Below, one piece after another: positions 7,796-15,366 of a stretch of 23,256 bases of DNA. A model generated the notes under the pieces. It was not told the origin of the DNA. It was given only the letters and a program-made list of their open reading frames with translations, and did not search any database. Numbering within the stretch: position 1 is the first letter of the stretch; each line of letters begins with the position of its first letter. Source of the stretch: JADCCX01 sp031372765 (GTDB taxonomy: Bacteria; Pseudomonadota; Alphaproteobacteria; Rhizobiales; Beijerinckiaceae); NCBI GenBank assembly GCA_031372765.1, contig JANMLW010000061.1, positions 1-23,256 on the forward strand, in the 5' to 3' direction. The position numbers and the translations under genes were made by a program.

Positions 7796-8866
7796 ATGAA
7801 GTCATTCATCAAAGCCATGCTCGGTACCGTCATGGTGGTCGGCTTGGCAACCTCCGCTGCGGCGCAGGAAAAACTCAAGATCGGTTTCATCTATGTTGGA
7901 CCTGTGGGTGATTTTGGCTGGAGCTACCAGCATGATCAGGGCCGCAAGGCGATCGAGGCCGCTTTCCCTGGCAAGGTTGAAACCACTTTTGTGGAAACCG
8001 TGCCTGAAAACGACAGCGAACGTGCCATTGAGCAACTGGCCCGTACCGGTCACAAATTGATCTTCACTACCTCGTTTGGTTACATGGAGCCGACACTCAA
8101 GGTTGCTCGGCGTTATCCCGATGTAAAATTCGAGCATGCCACGGGCGTCAAGCGCGCGCCAAACGTCGCCACATATTCAGCCAAGTTCCATGAGGGCCGC
8201 TATATTATCGGGCAGATGGCTGGCAAGATGACGAAATCCAATACCATCGGCTATGTCGGTGCTTTCCCGATTCCCGAAGTGATTGCGGGCATCAACGCGT
8301 TCTATCTTGGAGCGAAGTCTGTCAATCCTGCGGTCAAGATCAAGATCGTCTGGGCCAATTCCTGGTTCGATCCTCCTAAGGAGGCAGATGCAGCCAAGGT
8401 GCTGATGGATCAAGGGGCTGATATCATAACTCAGCACACTGACAGTCCGGCTCCTGTGCAGGCATCATCGGCGCGCAATGTCCTGTCCTTCGGTCAGGCG
8501 TCTGATATGAGCCGCTTTGCACCCAATCACGTGATGACCTCGATCATCGATGACTGGAACCCCTATTATATCGAGCGCACCCGCGCCGTGCTTGAAGGCA
8601 AATGGGAATCCAAGGACACCTTCGATGGACTGGCCAAGGGCAAGGTTGTCATGGGCCCATACAAGAACGTGCCGGATGATGTGAAGAAGATGGCAGAAAC
8701 GACAGAAGCTGCGCTGCGGGCTGGCACAATGGACGCCTTCAAATGCCCTGTCATAGATCAGACCGGGAAGACCATCGAATGCAAGGGCGGCGATCGCTTG
8801 TCCGACGAGCAGGTCTTTGGCATGATGTTCTATGTGCAAGGCATTGACGATAAGGTTCCTCAGTAA
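7796..8866 (+). CDS. BMP-family ABC transporter substrate-binding protein
   Basis: This 356-aa secreted or periplasmic binding protein of the Bmp/PnrA-like family (PF02608 type) captures the ligand for the importer encoded upstream. ATG 7796 is chosen because AGGGAGA lies about 6 nt upstream and it gives a clean signal peptide: a Lys-containing n-region, a hydrophobic core (MLGTVMVVGLA) and cleavage after SAAA (~residue 23). The mature protein opens with KIGFIYVGPVGDFGWSY, the family's first strand and ligand-binding loop, and later has GYVGAFPIPEVIAGINAF. No Cys follows the signal, so it is a soluble periplasmic protein, not a lipoprotein. A 94-nt gap separates it from the permease. It holds a TTGACA at 7733-7738 that could give the binding protein an extra promoter, which would fit the higher level such proteins usually need. 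Confidence 0.9.
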   Translation: MKSFIKAMLGTVMVVGLATSAAAQEKLKIGFIYVGPVGDFGWSYQHDQGRKAIEAAFPGKVETTFVETVPENDSERAIEQLARTGHKLIFTTSFGYMEPTLKVARRYPDVKFEHATGVKRAPNVATYSAKFHEGRYIIGQMAGKMTKSNTIGYVGAFPIPEVIAGINAFYLGAKSVNPAVKIKIVWANSWFDPPKEADAAKVLMDQGADIITQHTDSPAPVQASSARNVLSFGQASDMSRFAPNHVMTSIIDDWNPYYIERTRAVLEGKWESKDTFDGLAKGKVVMGPYKNVPDDVKKMAETTEAALRAGTMDAFKCPVIDQTGKTIECKGGDRLSDEQVFGMMFYVQGIDDKVPQ

Positions 8867-8884
8867 ATTTCAGCTCTAAGATGG

Positions 8885-8925
8885 AAAAGGCGCGACGGGA
8901 TGATCCGGTCGCGCCTTTCTTTATT
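8885..8925. terminator. Rho-independent terminator after the importer operon, possibly bidirectional
   Basis: The stem GGCGCGAC (8889-8896) pairs perfectly with GTCGCGCC (8908-8915), extended by AAA/TTT, and is followed by a T-rich tail (TTTCTTTATTT). The A-run on the left side would serve as a U-tract for transcripts arriving on the minus strand from the small gene at 8944-9201. Confidence 0.85.
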
Positions 8926-8943
8926 TATATAATCCCTGAGGTA

Positions 8944-9201
8944 TCAACCAAAGCTGATGATCACGGCTGCCTTGCCCTTGGGTGTGTTCACAGAGAGCGT
9001 GGTCTTGACTTTGGGCAAACTGCGGGCGCGTACACGGGTGTAATGATGGGTCAGCATTGCGATGAGTTCATGCGGGCGCAGGCGTGCAGCCAGTGAACTC
9101 AGTTCAGAGGGTTTCGCCGTTTGTGAGCCAGCGGAAAGGCCTGCAAGTGCCTTGCGCTTCACAACCGCTGTTTCCTTCTGGAACCATCTTTGCGTTGTCA
9201 T
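8944..9201 (-). CDS. Hypothetical small protein, 85 aa
   Basis: I do not recognise this protein. It is basic, has no membrane segment or signal peptide, and carries a central helical-looking stretch (PSELSSLAARLRPHELIAML) followed by a Lys/Arg-rich part and a short hydrophobic end (KAAVIISFG). Support for a real gene comes from AGGAG placed 7 nt before the ATG at 9199-9201, and from its fit between the carboxypeptidase gene and the terminator at 8885-8925. The plus strand here has only an unconvincing short frame. Without a homologue search it could still be a chance frame. Confidence 0.5.
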   Translation of the reverse strand: MTTQRWFQKETAVVKRKALAGLSAGSQTAKPSELSSLAARLRPHELIAMLTHHYTRVRARSLPKVKTTLSVNTPKGKAAVIISFG

Positions 9202-9230
9202 CCCGATACTCCTGAAGCACGCTACTTGGT

Positions 9231-9251
9231 AAAACGTTCCTGTTTGAACGG
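9231..9251 (-). terminator. Weak terminator or attenuator after the carboxypeptidase gene
   Basis: On the minus strand CGTTC-AAACAG-GAACG forms a 5-bp stem followed directly by TTTT. It lies between the carboxypeptidase stop (9264) and the start of the 85-aa gene (9201). It is short, so partial termination is more likely than complete. Confidence 0.35.
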
Positions 9252-9263
9252 TGATAGGTGTTG

Positions 9264-10832
9264 TCAGATCCGTTGCACGAAGCAGTTGAACCCTGTCTTC
9301 TTCAATGCACCGCAGGCAGCATTGGCTTCCTTGTTGTCATCAAAGCCACCAAACCGGGCCCGGAAAAGGGTGGCGTCACCCTTCTGGACTTTTTCGGTGA
9401 AGGCATCGGCTTCGGCGAGAACCAGCTTATTCCTGGTTTTGGCCTGATCAAGTATGGCGCGGGCCTTGCCCTCGTTATCGCTGGCGCCAAGCTGAATGAT
9501 ATAGCCGCTGCGATTACTTGCCGGCGGGGAAACGCTTGCCGTTGTTACAGGGTCAATTTGTGCCACTGTCATCGCTGCCTGCTTGCCGGGGCGTCCGGGT
9601 GCTGACTTGGCTGAGGCAACGGGTTGCGCGCCGGTTGTCCAGCGCAATTGTGGTCCGGGCTGCGGTGCTGTCGGTGCAAAGGCTGTCACAGGTGTGTTGG
9701 CGCGTGCTGCAACCTGAGCAGCGGGTTTGATCTCGGGTGTGGCATTGGCAACTGCCAGACGCTTGATATCTGCCTGTGATATGACAACCGGCGCTGCTTT
9801 CACCGGTTCAGTGGCTCTGGGTTCAAGTTTGGCAACAACAACGCGCTGCTCAGGTTTAGGCTCGGCTTTCACGACATCGACCTTTATCTCGCGACGGGCC
9901 GGTTCTGGCTGAAGCACGGCAACACGGCTTGGCTCCTCCGTGCGGACCTCAGCAAACACAGGCGCGGTGCGGGCACCGGCATAGGCGCGAGGCAGATGGT
10001 TTTCGACCAGTGATGCCATCTGTGCATCACGGATACGGCCGGAGCGGCCACCCAGGACGACTGCAATGAGGTGGCGGTTGCCATCCCGTGCCGATGTCAG
10101 GAGATTGAACCCGGAGGCGCGCGTAAAGCCTGTCTTGATGCCATCCACACCATCCACCCGGCCGAGCAGCTTGTTGTGGTTGCGGTAATTGCGACCAGCA
10201 AATTCGAAATTGCGCGTCTGGAAGTAGCGCCAATATTTTGGAAACCTGTCGTGAACCGCCTGTCCCAACCGGGCCAGATCGCGCGCTGTGGTCACCTGCT
10301 CACGGTCAGGCAGTCCGGATGCATTGCGAAAGGTTGTGCTTTTCATGCCAATGGACCGCGCCTTGCGGGTCATCATCTCGGCGAAAGTATCCTGATCGCC
10401 ACCAATGGCTTCCGCAACAACCACAGCCACATCATTGGCCGATTTTGTAACCAGTGCCTTGATGGCCTCTTCGACCTCGATGGTCTCGCCAGCATCAAAG
10501 CCAATTTTGGAAGGAGCCTGCCGCGCTGCAAATGCCGAAACACGTAAGGGAGTATCCAGCTGGAAGCGACCGCGCTCAAGCTGCTCGAACAGCATGTAAA
10601 GTGTCATCACCTTGGTGACTGAGGCAGGAAAGCGCGGCGCGTCAGGATTGACACCGTGCAGTGTCTTGCCGCTGTTTACGTCGATAACAATTGAGGCATA
10701 GGGTGGGGCATAGCCACCCCGCTTGCGTCTTGCGGCATCCGCGGTGTCAACGGTGGCGACAACAACAGTTGCAGCAAGGACGGCAAGGGTGATCAGGGAC
10801 GACACATGCCGCCGAAACGCCAACGCAAACAT
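9264..10832 (-). CDS. D-alanyl-D-alanine carboxypeptidase (S11 family) with C-terminal SPOR domain
   Basis: This 522-aa exported penicillin-binding protein trims the terminal D-Ala from peptidoglycan pentapeptides in the periplasm. An N-terminal signal or anchor helix (ITLAVLAATVVVATV, ~14-28) is followed by the S11 catalytic domain, with SVTK (Ser71 nucleophile, Lys74), SAN (131-133) and KTG (233-235). A Pro/Ala/Lys-rich linker covers ~290-440. A SPOR domain (~440-522, beginning SGYIIQLGAS) should bind denuded septal glycan and place the enzyme at the division site. ATG 10832 gives a normal signal peptide. An in-frame GTG at 10865 would add 11 Cys-containing residues and is less likely. It is longer than plain DacA/DacF enzymes because of the linker and SPOR tail, a combination common in alphaproteobacteria. 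Confidence 0.9.
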   Translation of the reverse strand: MFALAFRRHVSSLITLAVLAATVVVATVDTADAARRKRGGYAPPYASIVIDVNSGKTLHGVNPDAPRFPASVTKVMTLYMLFEQLERGRFQLDTPLRVSAFAARQAPSKIGFDAGETIEVEEAIKALVTKSANDVAVVVAEAIGGDQDTFAEMMTRKARSIGMKSTTFRNASGLPDREQVTTARDLARLGQAVHDRFPKYWRYFQTRNFEFAGRNYRNHNKLLGRVDGVDGIKTGFTRASGFNLLTSARDGNRHLIAVVLGGRSGRIRDAQMASLVENHLPRAYAGARTAPVFAEVRTEEPSRVAVLQPEPARREIKVDVVKAEPKPEQRVVVAKLEPRATEPVKAAPVVISQADIKRLAVANATPEIKPAAQVAARANTPVTAFAPTAPQPGPQLRWTTGAQPVASAKSAPGRPGKQAAMTVAQIDPVTTASVSPPASNRSGYIIQLGASDNEGKARAILDQAKTRNKLVLAEADAFTEKVQKGDATLFRARFGGFDDNKEANAACGALKKTGFNCFVQRI

Positions 10833-10928
10833 TACGCAACTCACACTTTTAAAAACACAACACACTGCGTGAGCAAAGGCGACAAGCGTTGCCCGAACGT
10901 CACATCCCTGAAGGATATCGTCTTGCGG

Positions 10929-10959
10929 TTAGCGCTCGGTTAATAACGAAGATTCTTCG
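10929..10959. promoter_or_regulatory. Candidate CtrA-like box plus short palindrome upstream of the carboxypeptidase gene
   Basis: TTAG-CGCTCGG-TTAA (10929-10943) matches the TTAA-N7-TTAA pattern of CtrA sites at 7 of 8 fixed positions. Next to it CGAAGA-T-TCTTCG (10947-10959) is a perfect short palindrome. CGGTTAA (10937-10943) also has an inverted copy, TTAACCG, at 10978-10984. All lie between the divergent carboxypeptidase and phasin genes. Function is inferred from pattern only. Confidence 0.3.
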
Positions 10960-10993
10960 CCAATAGATTTGTGACTGTTAACCGTCCACCCCT

Positions 10994-11070
10994 TGCATTG
11001 GCATCAGATCAGCTATGCAATTGTGCGATGCACCATTATGCTTGACATTTATTGTGCAGTGCAACATAAC
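10994..11070 (+). promoter_or_regulatory. Phasin promoter with clustered TGCA words (candidate PhaR-type operator)
   Basis: TTGACA (11042-11047) and CATAAC (11065-11070) are separated by 17 nt, a good sigma70-type promoter about 75 nt before the phasin start. TGCA occurs at 10994, 11016, 11029, 11055 and 11060, with the last two inside the promoter spacer. TGC-rich operators are known for the PHA regulator PhaR in other alphaproteobacteria, so repression by PhaR is plausible. Confidence 0.5.
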
Positions 11071-11142
11071 TCGACTCATGGGAACGCGAACTGCGATCCC
11101 AAGCAGACAGTTTCCCGTTCACCAAACCTCGGAGCCACGACA

Positions 11143-11487
11143 ATGAACCCATCTTTTGAAGATTTCCAGAAGACCGCCAAAGACAACATGGACGCCGCTG
11201 CCAAGGCATTCGGCACATTCACCAAGAATGCCCAGACCGTCACAACCGAAGGTACAGATTACGCCAAGAAGGCCTACGAAGCCAACGCTGCCCATGCTGA
11301 GAAGCTCTTCGCCGTGAAGACACTCGACAAGGCTGTCGAACTCAACACTGAATTCGCAAAGGCTTCCTACGAAGGCTTCGTTGCCCAGGCAACAAAGCTC
11401 GGAACCCTCTACAGCGATTTCGTCAAGGATGCGATGAAGCCTGTTGAAGCTGCTTTCACCAAAGCCAAGACAGCTGCTGCCAAATAA
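11143..11487 (+). CDS. Phasin family protein
   Basis: This 114-aa, almost entirely helical, Ala/Lys-rich protein is of the phasin type (Phasin_2-like). Such proteins coat polyhydroxyalkanoate granules and control their size and number. It opens with FEDFQKTAKDNMDAAAKAFG and keeps the amphipathic heptad-like pattern to the Ala/Lys-rich C-terminus (FTKAKTAAAK). The start ATG 11143 is set by GGAG at 11131-11134 and by the family N-terminus. In-frame sequence back to 10993 belongs to the promoter. It is monocistronic, with its own promoter and a strong terminator just downstream. No PHA synthase gene is in the window, so granule association is inferred from family. Confidence 0.85.
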   Translation: MNPSFEDFQKTAKDNMDAAAKAFGTFTKNAQTVTTEGTDYAKKAYEANAAHAEKLFAVKTLDKAVELNTEFAKASYEGFVAQATKLGTLYSDFVKDAMKPVEAAFTKAKTAAAK

Positions 11488-11523
11488 TCTGGCCTGCTAA
11501 TCCGCTGCCTTGCAGCGAACAGG

Positions 11524-11550
11524 AAACCCGGCTTCGTGCCGGGTTTTTTG
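11524..11550 (+). terminator. Rho-independent terminator of the phasin gene
   Basis: AAACCCGGC (11524-11532), loop TTCGT, then GCCGGGTTT (11538-11546) running into a T-tract and followed by GTTTTTG. The stem is perfect and lies 37 nt after the stop codon. Confidence 0.9.
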
Positions 11551-11604
11551 TTTTTGCGTTTGTTTTATGCTTTTTCATTGCGCCCTCTGTTGCAATCCGT
11601 TCAG

Positions 11605-11631
11605 GCTTCCTACTTGATAGTGAGTGGAAGC
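11605..11631 (+). promoter_or_regulatory. Hairpin in the clpS leader
   Basis: GCTTCC-t-ACT (11605-11614) pairs with AGT-GGAAGC (11623-11631) with one bulged T, around the 8-nt loop TGATAGTG. No T-run follows, so it is not a terminator. Its place about 75-100 nt before clpS suggests a leader-RNA element or protein site. Function is unknown. Confidence 0.3.
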
Positions 11632-11705
11632 AATTCTCCCGGAACTGATTTGCAAAGGGCAAATAACGGGACGAATGGGGTTGGCCGGTTGTGAAGTCTG
11701 ACTTG

Positions 11706-12059
11706 ATGAAAAATGAGCCGCCCCGCGCCAGTGAGCGTCGGCGTGGACCAGACCAGGGCAATGGATCTGGTACGGCTGTCATAGCCAAGACGCTGCCCAA
11801 GACCAAGCGGCCCAGTCTTTACCGGGTGCTGCTTTTGAACGACGACTACACACCGATGGAATTTGTAATTCATGTGCTGGAGCGGTTCTTTAACAAGAAC
11901 CGTGAGGCCGCTACACAAATCATGTTGCATGTGCACAATCAGGGAATTGGTGAATGCGGTGTTTTCACCTATGAAATTGCGGAAACAAAAGTGACACAGG
12001 TCATGGACTACGCCCGCAAGAATCAGCATCCTTTGCAATGCATCATGGAAAAGAAGTGA
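11706..12059 (+). CDS. clpS: ATP-dependent Clp protease adaptor ClpS
   Basis: This 117-aa cytoplasmic adaptor binds N-degron substrates and delivers them to ClpA. The conserved core runs from KTKRPSLYRVLLLNDDYTP (~35-53) through FVIHVLERFF and ATQIMLHVH to CGVFTYEIAETK and the QHPLQC end. The NDDYTPMEFV segment carries the N-degron-pocket residues. The N-terminus is divergent and disordered-looking. The start could be ATG 11706 or the in-frame GTG at 11691, since neither has a strong ribosome-binding site. It is directly followed by clpA with 7 nt between them, the standard alphaproteobacterial pair. Confidence 0.95.
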   Translation: MKNEPPRASERRRGPDQGNGSGTAVIAKTLPKTKRPSLYRVLLLNDDYTPMEFVIHVLERFFNKNREAATQIMLHVHNQGIGECGVFTYEIAETKVTQVMDYARKNQHPLQCIMEKK

Positions 12060-12066
12060 GGATATC

Positions 12067-14517
12067 TTGCCAACTTTTTCTCGAAATCTCGAAAAAGCCC
12101 TGCACCAGGCTCTGGCATTCGCCAATGAGCGCCGCCACGAATATGCTACGCTGGAGCATCTCCTGCTGGCACTGATCGATGATGTCGATGCTGCGGCCGT
12201 CATGAACGCCTGCAATGTCGAGATCGAGGCCTTGCGCCGGACATTGAAAAACTATGTCGATACCGAACTTGAGGGCCTTACGCATGGTGGCAAGGACGAA
12301 GCCAAGCCAACGGCAGGTTTCCAGCGGGTTATCCAGCGCGCTGTGATTCACGTGCAGTCATCAGGCCGCGAAGAAGTGACGGGCGCCAATGTGTTGGTGG
12401 CTATTTTCGCCGAGCGCGAAAGCCATGCCGCTTTCTTCCTGCAAGAGCAGGATATGACCCGTTACGATGCCGTAAACTTCATCAGCCACGGAATCGCCAA
12501 GCGGGCAGGCCTGTCTGAAGCTAAACCGGCGCGTGGAGCAGAGGAAGAAGAGTCCGATGCCAAGAATGGCGATAGCTCAAACAAGAAAAAGGAAGGTGCT
12601 TTAGACAGTTACTGCGTCAACCTCAACAAGAAGGCAAAGGATGGGCGGATTGATCCTCTCATCGGGCGTGAGAGCGAAGTCAACCGTACGATCCAGATTC
12701 TATGCCGCCGTTCAAAAAATAATCCACTTTATGTCGGAGATCCCGGCGTGGGCAAGACAGCCATTGCAGAAGGTTTGGCACGCAAGATCATCAACCGGGA
12801 AGTGCCAGATGTTCTGGTAGATGCCACGGTGTTTTCGCTTGATATGGGTTCGCTACTCGCGGGTACGCGTTACCGGGGCGATTTCGAGGAACGCCTGAAG
12901 CAGGTGATGAAGGAAATCGAAGCGCATCCCAAGGCGATCCTGTTTATTGACGAGATCCATACCGTGATTGGTGCGGGTGCCACTTCGGGGGGCTCCATGG
13001 ATGCCTCCAATCTCCTGAAGCCTGCGCTTGCGGCAGGTACTTTGCGCTGCATCGGCTCCACGACCTACAAGGAATACCGCCAGCACTTCGAGAAAGACCG
13101 CGCCTTGGTGCGCCGGTTCCAGAAGATCGACGTGAACGAGCCGACCATTCCCGATGCTATCGAGATACTGAAGGGTCTGAAGCCCTATTTCGAGGAATTT
13201 CACAAATTGAAATACACCAACGAGGCCGTCAAAGCCGCCGTTGAGCTTTCCGCGCGTTATATTCACGACCGCAAGTTGCCGGACAAGGCAATCGACGTGA
13301 TTGATGAGTGTGGCGCATCACAGATGCTTGTCACGGAATCCAAGCGCAAGAAAATCATCGGCATCAAGGAAATCGAACTGACGGTTGCCACCATGGCGCG
13401 TATCCCGCCAAAAACTGTATCCAAGGATGATGCTGAGGTGCTCCAGAACATGGAAACCACCTTGAAGCGCATGGTCTATGGTCAGGACGATGCCATCGGC
13501 CAGCTGACGGCGGCAATCAAGTTGAGCCGCGCCGGACTGCGTGATGGTGAAAAGCCAATCGGCAGCTATCTCTTTTCCGGCCCAACAGGCGTGGGCAAGA
13601 CGGAGGTTGCCAAGCAACTTGCCAAGGTCATGGGTGTTGAACTGCTGCGCTTTGACATGTCGGAATACATGGAGCGCCATACGGTCAGCCGCCTGATTGG
13701 TGCGCCTCCCGGCTATGTCGGCTTCGATCAGGGCGGATTGCTGACCGATGGTGTTGATCAGCATCCCCACAGCGTGCTGCTGCTTGATGAAATCGAGAAA
13801 GCGCATCCCGATCTCTACAACATCCTGCTGCAGGTCATGGATCATGGCAAACTGACCGACAATAACGGCAAGCAGGTGGATTTTCGCAATGTCATTCTGA
13901 TCATGACCACCAATGCCGGTGCATCCGACATGGCAAAATCCGCATTCGGCTTCACCCGCTCGAAGCGGGAAGGTGACGACATAGAGGCAATAAACCGCCT
14001 GTTTACGCCGGAGTTTCGCAACCGTCTTGATGCAGTGGTCGGCTTTGGTCATCTCCCCACGGATGTTGTCGTGCAGGTTGTCGACAAGTTCATCATGCAG
14101 CTGGATGCGCAACTGTCGGATCGCAATGTATCGATCGAACTGTCAGATGAAGCCCGTAACTGGCTGGTTGAGCATGGCTATGATCAAGCAATGGGTGCGC
14201 GGCCGATGGCCCGCCTCATCCAGACTGCAATCAAGACCCCGCTGGCTGATGAAGTGCTGTTTGGCCGCCTGAAGAATGGTGGAGCTGTGCGCGTCATCGT
14301 CACGGGGGATGATACCGGCCAGAAGAAACTGGGCTTTGTGTACCCCGAGGGGCCATTGTTGCCACGCCCTGAGAAGATGGTGGAAGATGCAAAAAAGAAA
14401 CCGGGCAAGAAGAAGGCGCCGGTTCGTAAGGCAAAAGTGCAGCCCTTTGTTGACAAAACACCTCCTTCAAAGCCAGTTATCAGGAGTTCAGTTCCTAAGG
14501 TGCCGTTGAAATCGTGA
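12067..14517 (+). CDS. clpA: ATP-dependent Clp protease ATP-binding subunit ClpA
   Basis: This 816-aa AAA+ unfoldase assembles as a hexamer on ClpP and, with ClpS, degrades N-degron and other substrates. The N-domain (1-~145) is the ClpS-binding Clp_N fold. AAA-1 has Walker A GDPGVGKT (224-231) and FIDEIHT. AAA-2 has Walker A GPTGVGKT (505-512) and LLLDEIEKAHPD. The loop where E. coli ClpA carries the ClpP-docking tripeptide IGL reads FGF (627-629). A Lys/Pro-rich tail of ~50 residues (from ~767) extends beyond the fold. The start is a TTG, chosen because the family begins MPTFS/MPSFS exactly here and GTGAGG lies just upstream over the clpS stop. Its stop overlaps the next small gene (GTGA). 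Confidence 0.96.
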   Translation: MPTFSRNLEKALHQALAFANERRHEYATLEHLLLALIDDVDAAAVMNACNVEIEALRRTLKNYVDTELEGLTHGGKDEAKPTAGFQRVIQRAVIHVQSSGREEVTGANVLVAIFAERESHAAFFLQEQDMTRYDAVNFISHGIAKRAGLSEAKPARGAEEEESDAKNGDSSNKKKEGALDSYCVNLNKKAKDGRIDPLIGRESEVNRTIQILCRRSKNNPLYVGDPGVGKTAIAEGLARKIINREVPDVLVDATVFSLDMGSLLAGTRYRGDFEERLKQVMKEIEAHPKAILFIDEIHTVIGAGATSGGSMDASNLLKPALAAGTLRCIGSTTYKEYRQHFEKDRALVRRFQKIDVNEPTIPDAIEILKGLKPYFEEFHKLKYTNEAVKAAVELSARYIHDRKLPDKAIDVIDECGASQMLVTESKRKKIIGIKEIELTVATMARIPPKTVSKDDAEVLQNMETTLKRMVYGQDDAIGQLTAAIKLSRAGLRDGEKPIGSYLFSGPTGVGKTEVAKQLAKVMGVELLRFDMSEYMERHTVSRLIGAPPGYVGFDQGGLLTDGVDQHPHSVLLLDEIEKAHPDLYNILLQVMDHGKLTDNNGKQVDFRNVILIMTTNAGASDMAKSAFGFTRSKREGDDIEAINRLFTPEFRNRLDAVVGFGHLPTDVVVQVVDKFIMQLDAQLSDRNVSIELSDEARNWLVEHGYDQAMGARPMARLIQTAIKTPLADEVLFGRLKNGGAVRVIVTGDDTGQKKLGFVYPEGPLLPRPEKMVEDAKKKPGKKKAPVRKAKVQPFVDKTPPSKPVIRSSVPKVPLKS

Positions 14518-14723
14518 TCAGTTATTTCAGACGTTTGAGTGAAGAGCGATACCGGCGGGCTTCCAGCCGTCGGCGCACTGAAGAGATAATGGGCTGGGTC
14601 TGCGTACCTGTGCTCGTCATCATAGGCTGGTATAGCTGGAGCGCCTGGGAACAGATGATGGCCGAGCGTCCACAGTTGCGAGAGCAGATCATGCCTTCCA
14701 CCGTAGGCATTCAACGCAAATAG
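14514..14723 (+). CDS. Small single-pass membrane protein, 69 aa, coupled to clpA
   Basis: I do not recognise this protein. It has an Arg-rich N-terminus (~6-22, including ERYRRASSRRR), one hydrophobic helix (MGWVCVPVLVIIGWYSW, ~26-42) and a short polar C-terminus, so by the positive-inside rule the N-terminus should be cytoplasmic. The GTG start overlaps clpA's TGA stop as GTGA, which suggests translational coupling and supports a real gene. An alternative start is the internal ATG at ~14589, just before the helix. A link to Clp proteolysis is suggested only by position. Confidence 0.55.
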   Translation: MISYFRRLSEERYRRASSRRRTEEIMGWVCVPVLVIIGWYSWSAWEQMMAERPQLREQIMPSTVGIQRK

Positions 14724-14787
14724 ACGATCCAGAGTTTATCCTCACGCGTATCCTTGAAGTTCTACCTGACCGGATCGGTGTGTCTCC

Positions 14788-15324
14788 ATGAATGTCAATA
14801 AACGCCGCCTTGTGCTTGCTGGAATCCTTGCGTCTACACTGACAGCCTGTGCAGGCCCACCCGTGCTGACACCTCCGGTTACCGCACCAGCTTTTACGCT
14901 TGAAGGTTTCTTTACCGGTAAAACCGTAGGGAAGGGGGCCTTCAGCTCAGCCATCGCAGGGGTAAACCGCCCCATGACCGTCATCACCACCGGTCGCTGG
15001 AACGGGCGTACCCTCACATTGCGTGAGGATTTTATCTTTGCTGATGGCGAGAAGGATGTGAAGACCTGGCGCTTCACGCGGTTGTCACCGGGTGTTTACG
15101 AGGGCGAGCGCGAGGATGTCATCGGTAAGGCTGTGGTGCGGCAGGTGGGCAACACCGTTCAGCTTACCTATTCCGCTGATGTTCGCAGCAAGGACGGCTC
15201 AGTCACCCGGCTCGATTTTGCTGATACAATTGCACCGATTGATCGCAACAGCGTCATCAACAAGGCCGTCGTGTCGAAGTTTGGTGTGCCAGTCGGCGAA
15301 GTGTTGCTGACCTTCCGGCGGTAG
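14788..15324 (+). CDS. DUF3833-type lipoprotein
   Basis: This 178-aa lipoprotein has a type II signal (basic NKRR, hydrophobic LVLAGILAST, lipobox LTAC with Cys21) and so should be lipidated and membrane-anchored, probably in the outer membrane. The mature part resembles the DUF3833 family: LEGFFTGKT..GKG, then TTGRWNGRTLTLREDFIFADGE (in two pieces around RW), TWRFTRLSPGVYEGEREDVIG and the C-terminal EVLLTFRR. It is all beta and its function is unknown. It starts 64 nt after the small membrane gene. A terminator follows 42 nt after the stop. Confidence 0.8.
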   Translation: MNVNKRRLVLAGILASTLTACAGPPVLTPPVTAPAFTLEGFFTGKTVGKGAFSSAIAGVNRPMTVITTGRWNGRTLTLREDFIFADGEKDVKTWRFTRLSPGVYEGEREDVIGKAVVRQVGNTVQLTYSADVRSKDGSVTRLDFADTIAPIDRNSVINKAVVSKFGVPVGEVLLTFRR

Positions 15325-15366
15325 ATGTCTGCGTTTTCAGGTGTGTTATCTGCCCTGTACCTCAAT

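Noticed and set aside
8867..9263. Plus-strand frame at 8881-9096 as a small gene
   Set aside because: It begins within the terminator of the importer operon, has no ribosome-binding site and lies opposite the better-supported minus-strand gene.
11610..12215. A 201-codon minus-strand frame over clpS and the clpA start
   Set aside because: It is the antisense of two conserved genes, with a Ser/Arg-rich composition typical of shadow frames.
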